Part shown: piece after piece, positions 12,742-15,672 of the stretch
Layout: every line of letters starts with the position of its first letter
Position numbering within the stretch: position 1 is the first letter of the stretch
Source of the DNA: Halorhodospira sp.
GTDB lineage: Bacteria > Pseudomonadota > Gammaproteobacteria > Nitrococcales > Halorhodospiraceae
Assembly: GCA_007121755.1 (NCBI GenBank)
Contig: SKJZ01000001.1
Span: 1 to 15,672 of the forward strand
Length of the DNA: 15,672 bases
Reading direction: 5' to 3'
Made by a program: the position numbers and the translations under genes
The notes under the pieces: model-generated
The model's input: only the letters and a program-made list of their open reading frames with translations
What the model was told of the DNA's origin: nothing
Databases searched by the model: none

Positions 12742-13595
12742 AGCACATAGACGAAGACGAACAGTCCGAGCCAAACCACGTCCACGAAGTGCCAGTACCA
12801 CGCCGCCGCCTCGAAGCCGAAGTGGTTGTCAGCAGTAAAGTGTCCCGCCAGCACCCGGCCCAGGATGACGGCCAGCGTAATCACGCCGACCAGCACATGG
12901 AGCCCGTGAAAACCGGTCAACAGATAGAAGATTGAGCCGTAGATCCCGGTATCCAGGCGCAACCCCAGATCCTGCCAGGCGTGCCCGTATTCATAGACCT
13001 GAATCCCCAGAAAGATCACGCCCAACACTACAGTCGCCGCTAGAAAGACCGCTACGCGGGTGCGCTGCCCCAGCCTGATTGCGTGGTGAGCGATGGCGAT
13101 GGTCAAGCCGCTGGTGAGCAGGATCAGCGTGTTGACGGCGGGCAGCCCCCATGCCCCCATCGGCGTGAAATCTAGATCGGCCAGGCCGGGCCCGGCGGTG
13201 GGCCAGCTCAACACCACCGAATCCCACAGAAACCTGCTGGTGGCCGGGTCGTCCCCGCCCAGCCACGGCACCGAGAAGATCCGCACATAGAAGAGGGCGC
13301 CGAAGAACGCCCCGAAGAACATCACTTCCGAGACAATGAACCAGATCATCCCCCAGCGGAACGAGCGCCCCACCTGCGGACTATACAGACCAGCCCTCCT
13401 CTCCCGGATGACGTCGGCGAACCAGCCGGCAGTCATGGCGATGGTCAACACGGCGCCCGCCAACAACACCGGTATCCCCCACCCCATTCCCTGCAGATAA
13501 CCGCCGCCGCCGAGGCCCAGACCGAGCAACCCGAAACAGCCAACAATGGGCCAGTAGCTGGCCTCCGGCACGTAATACTCTTCATGCGCGCTCAT
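12738..13595 (-). CDS. coxC: Cytochrome c oxidase subunit III
   Basis: This is an integral membrane subunit of the aa3-type cytochrome c oxidase, with no metal centre of its own; it stabilises subunit I and proton uptake. The 285 residues hold seven hydrophobic segments. Family marks are the N-terminal HEEYYVPEASYWPIVG, RWGMIWFIVSEVMFFGAFF (around 80-98), GSIFYLLTGFHGLHVLVG and the terminal WYWHFVDVVWLGLFVFVYVL. I start at ATG 13595, 7 nt after GGAGGAGG; a TTG at 13601 would add two residues. It is last in the cox cluster after ctaG, separated by 115 bp with two hairpins. Its stop shares CTAG with the convergent cyclotransferase-like gene, leaving no room for a separate terminator. Confidence 0.96.
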   Translation of the reverse strand: MSAHEEYYVPEASYWPIVGCFGLLGLGLGGGGYLQGMGWGIPVLLAGAVLTIAMTAGWFADVIRERRAGLYSPQVGRSFRWGMIWFIVSEVMFFGAFFGALFYVRIFSVPWLGGDDPATSRFLWDSVVLSWPTAGPGLADLDFTPMGAWGLPAVNTLILLTSGLTIAIAHHAIRLGQRTRVAVFLAATVVLGVIFLGIQVYEYGHAWQDLGLRLDTGIYGSIFYLLTGFHGLHVLVGVITLAVILGRVLAGHFTADNHFGFEAAAWYWHFVDVVWLGLFVFVYVL

Positions 13596-13710
13596 GTCCA
13601 AACCTCCTCCACCGGGCCGATCCCGGGCCGGGATTCGTCAGTGGGCGGCCCGCCGGGCCGCCCACGGTTTTGCGGCGCCCAGGAGCCTTGAAAAGCCGTC
13701 CCGCCCCCCT
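13596..13710 (-). promoter_or_regulatory. ctaG-coxC intergenic region with two hairpins
   Basis: The stronger hairpin is GTGGGCGGCC-CGCCG-GGCCGCCCAC (13641-13665), a perfect 10-bp GC-rich stem. The second, ATCCCG-GGC-CGGGAT (13620-13634), lies between it and the coxC ribosome site. On the minus strand neither is followed by a T run, so an intrinsic terminator for ctaG is unlikely; a processing, stabilising or attenuating structure that sets coxC level relative to coxA and ctaG is more plausible. On the plus strand GGTTTT follows the big stem, but no plus-strand gene needs it. Confidence 0.5.
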
Positions 13711-14256
13711 TCAATCGGCCAGATCGAAGAGGGTGTAGGAGAGGGTCACAGTCTCGACACCGGCGGGAAGTTCCGGACTGACGAAGAAGGTCACCGGCAA
13801 ATCCCGCTCCTCTCCCGGCAGGAACTCCTGACGTTGAAAACAGAAGCAGTCCGGCTTACCGAAAAACCGCCCGGCGTTACCCGGCGCGACGTTATAACTC
13901 GCCTGCCAAGAGCGTGGCTCCTCGGTCTCATTAACCGCTCGGTAACGTGTCGTCACCAACTCCCCGGGGTGGACCTCCACCCGCCGCTCCAGCGGCTTGA
14001 AACCCCACGGCGCGCGGCCGTTCACCGAGGCCACCAATTCCACCGTCACGGTGCGGGTCTCATCGACGCCGCCGACGTGGGTGCCGCCATCTCGGCCGTC
14101 GCTCTCAGCGGAGATAAACCCCTGGAATCCTGTCACCTCGCAGAAGATGCGGTAGGCAGGCACCAGGGCGAAGCCAAAGCCGAACATCACCACTACCACC
14201 ACCAGACAGCGGCGCACTAGCGGGGCGTGACGGGAGGGCGAGCGGTCCGCATGCAT
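13711..14256 (-). CDS. ctaG: CtaG/Cox11 copper chaperone for cytochrome c oxidase
   Basis: Cox11 delivers copper to the CuB site of subunit I from the periplasmic side of the inner membrane. The 181-residue product has an N-terminal membrane anchor (about 13-32) followed by the family segment VPAYRIFCEVTGFQG (32-46) and a periplasmic Ig-like domain. Copper is bound by the CFCF pair C137 and C139 in FGKPDCFCFQRQ, and a third conserved Cys is C39. The chain ends LSYTLFDLAD, as is usual. I start at ATG 14256, which has GGGGAGG 11 nt upstream. A TTG at 14292 in frame would overlap the small upstream gene, so I prefer the shorter form. It lies between the small assembly protein and coxC, the standard position. 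Confidence 0.95.
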   Translation of the reverse strand: MHADRSPSRHAPLVRRCLVVVVVMFGFGFALVPAYRIFCEVTGFQGFISAESDGRDGGTHVGGVDETRTVTVELVASVNGRAPWGFKPLERRVEVHPGELVTTRYRAVNETEEPRSWQASYNVAPGNAGRFFGKPDCFCFQRQEFLPGEERDLPVTFFVSPELPAGVETVTLSYTLFDLAD

Positions 14257-14263
14257 GGCGCCT

Positions 14264-14380
14264 CTATCCTCCCCACATCCGCGAGATGGCAATCAGGTAG
14301 GCCGCTGCTGCGGCGGCGGCCAACACCACGGCCGTAATCACAATCCGCCGCCGTGTCTGCCGGTCGCGCCCGGCCATCAT
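14264..14380 (-). CDS. Cytochrome oxidase small assembly protein (single-pass, 38 aa)
   Basis: This tiny ORF lies between coxA and ctaG. It reads MMAGRDRQTRRRIVITAV... with a basic start, one hydrophobic segment (about 13-32, very Ala-rich) and the end AISRMWGG. Small single-pass proteins at exactly this position, ending in a similar R-M-W motif, are annotated as cytochrome oxidase small assembly proteins in beta- and gammaproteobacteria; that assignment is by position and pattern. Its ATG overlaps the coxA stop (ATGA). The second ATG, at 14377, is better spaced from AAGGTG and would give 37 residues. It ends 7 bp before the ctaG start. The basic N-terminus predicts an N-in orientation. Confidence 0.8.
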   Translation of the reverse strand: MMAGRDRQTRRRIVITAVVLAAAAAAAYLIAISRMWGG

Positions 14381-15672
14381 GGCACCTTAGGCGGCTCGTG
14401 AAAGGTGTGGTGCGGGGCTGGCGAAGGGACGGTCCACTCCAGCCCCTCGGCCCCCTCCCACGGCTTCGCCGGCGCCGGCTCGCCCCGGCCACGCATACAC
14501 TGGAACACCGTCCAGACGAAGATCAGTTGCGCTGCGCCGTAAGCGAAGGCGCCGATCGACGAGACCATGTTCCAGTCGGCGAACTGCACCGCGTAGTCGG
14601 GGATGCGCCGCGGCATCCCGGCCAACCCCAAAAAATGTTGGGGAAAGAAGACGAGGTTCATGGCGACCACCGACGTCCAAAAGTGGAGTTTGCCGAGGCG
14701 CTCGTTGTACATCACGCCGGTCCACTTCGGCAGCCAGTAGTAGACGGCGGCCATGATGGCGAAGATCGATCCGGAGACCAGCACGTAGTGGAAGTGGGCG
14801 ACAACGAAGTAGGTGTCGTGGTACTGAAAGTCGGCGGAGGCGATCGCCAGCATGATCCCCGACAAACCACCGATGGTGAACAAGACGACGAATGCCAGGG
14901 TAAACAGCATCGGCGTCTCGAAGGTCATCGATCCGCGCCACATGGTGGCGACCCAGTTGAAGACCTTCACGCCAGTCGGCACGGCAATAAGCATGGTGGC
15001 GAACATAAAAAAGAGCGTGCCGGCCGTCGGCATGCCCACCGTAAACATGTGGTGGCCCCAGACGATGAACGACAGGAAGGCGATGGAGGCCACCGCGTAG
15101 ACCATGGAGGTGTAACCGAAGAGCGGCTTGCGGGCGAAGGCCGGCAAGATGGTGGAGACGATGCCGAAGGCCGGCAGGATCAGGATATAGACCTCCGGGT
15201 GGCCGAAGAACCAGAAGATGTGCTGGTAGAGCACCGGGTCGCCGCCGCCAGCCGCTGAAAAGAAGCTGGTGCCGAAGTACTGATCGGTCAGCAGCATGGT
15301 GATCGCCCCGGCCAGAACCGGAATCACCGCGATCAGCAGAAAGGCGGTAACCAGCCACGTCCAGACGAAGAGGGGCATCTTCAGCAGGCCCATGCCCGGC
15401 GCGCGCAGATTCAGAACGGTGGCGATGATATTGATCGCGCCCATGATCGACGAAATCCCGGCGATATGGACGGCGAAGATCAGGAAGGGGAACGCCATGC
15501 CGGTCTGGAGTACCAGCGGCGGATACATCGTCCAGCCCGCCGCCGGGGCGCCGCCCGGCATGAAGAACGTTATCAGCAGGAGGAAGAATGCGACCGGCAA
15601 CAGCCAAAAGCTCCAGTTGTTCATTCGCGGCAATGCCATGTCGGGGGCGCCGACCTGTAACGGCACCATCCA
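14377..15672 (-). CDS. coxA: Cytochrome c oxidase subunit I (aa3-type, A1 family), N-terminus beyond the window
   Basis: This is the catalytic membrane subunit that reduces O2 to water and pumps protons. The C-terminal 431 residues are visible, starting WMVPLQVGAPDMALPRMNN. Missing are roughly the first 100 residues with the first low-spin heme a His. In fragment numbering, the CuB/cross-linked Tyr motif is H158-P-E160-V-Y162, where the Glu marks the A1 (D-channel) type. The CuB His pair is H207-H208 in VWGHHMFTVG, the K-channel Lys is K236 in VPTGVKVFNW, and the heme a3 and heme a ligands are H293 and H295 in VAHFHYV. All key residues are present. The C-terminus is hydrophilic and Pro-rich. 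The stop overlaps the small assembly gene, and coxB would be expected upstream, outside the window. Confidence 0.97.
   Translation of the reverse strand, partial: WMVPLQVGAPDMALPRMNNWSFWLLPVAFFLLLITFFMPGGAPAAGWTMYPPLVLQTGMAFPFLIFAVHIAGISSIMGAINIIATVLNLRAPGMGLLKMPLFVWTWLVTAFLLIAVIPVLAGAITMLLTDQYFGTSFFSAAGGGDPVLYQHIFWFFGHPEVYILILPAFGIVSTILPAFARKPLFGYTSMVYAVASIAFLSFIVWGHHMFTVGMPTAGTLFFMFATMLIAVPTGVKVFNWVATMWRGSMTFETPMLFTLAFVVLFTIGGLSGIMLAIASADFQYHDTYFVVAHFHYVLVSGSIFAIMAAVYYWLPKWTGVMYNERLGKLHFWTSVVAMNLVFFPQHFLGLAGMPRRIPDYAVQFADWNMVSSIGAFAYGAAQLIFVWTVFQCMRGRGEPAPAKPWEGAEGLEWTVPSPAPHHTFHEPPKVP

Noticed and set aside
14353..15258. 301-codon plus-strand open frame opposite coxA
   Set aside because: Antisense shadow of subunit I, very rich in Asp, Gly, His and Arg, with no plausible family.

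Overview
The window is about 15.7 kb of dense, GC-rich bacterial DNA, almost certainly chromosome of an aerobic gammaproteobacterium. An Ectothiorhodospiraceae/Chromatiales-type organism is my inference from protein style and gene order; no rRNA or tRNA is present to settle it. The order pilT (divergent) - yggS - proC - yggT - metX - metW is a familiar gammaproteobacterial arrangement. Most genes are tightly packed, with GTGA/ATGA stop-start overlaps and readable Shine-Dalgarno sites. I see no CRISPR array, phage gene, transposase, rRNA or tRNA.

Layout. (1) 1-673, minus: the N-terminal two thirds of the type IV pilus retraction ATPase PilT. (2) 723-6265, plus: one long likely operon with a PLP-homeostasis protein (YggS), pyrroline-5-carboxylate reductase (ProC), a YggT membrane protein, homoserine O-acyltransferase (MetX), its partner MetW, a short spermidine-synthase-like protein, and an HDAC-fold deacetylase. 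This couples methionine synthesis to what looks like polyamine chemistry. (3) 6288-9301, plus: a proline-rich protein of unknown function, the ZapE ATPase, a SohB-type membrane serine protease and a PilZ c-di-GMP receptor. (4) 9295-11171: a TusA-family sulfur carrier (minus), a 55-residue unknown ORF (plus) and a stand-alone TrpB2-type enzyme (plus). (5) 11172-11591: the only sizeable non-coding stretch, about 420 bp. It carries a compound stem-loop, a cluster of CGTTAA/TTAACG palindromes and a 249-bp element bounded by perfect 46-bp inverted repeats. (6) 11592-12741: a PEBP-family protein (minus) and a gamma-glutamylcyclotransferase-like protein (plus), divergent. (7) 12738-15672, minus: the aa3-type cytochrome c oxidase cluster, transcribed coxA (partial) - small assembly protein - ctaG/cox11 - coxC.

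The points I would look at again are the 249-bp inverted-repeat element, the pairing of an atypical SpeE-like protein with an HDAC-family enzyme inside a methionine operon, the Arg-type (succinyl-CoA-like) MetX, and the unrecognised 55-aa and 147-aa proteins. Nothing in the window makes a convincing complete new defence or mobile system; most of it is conserved housekeeping.
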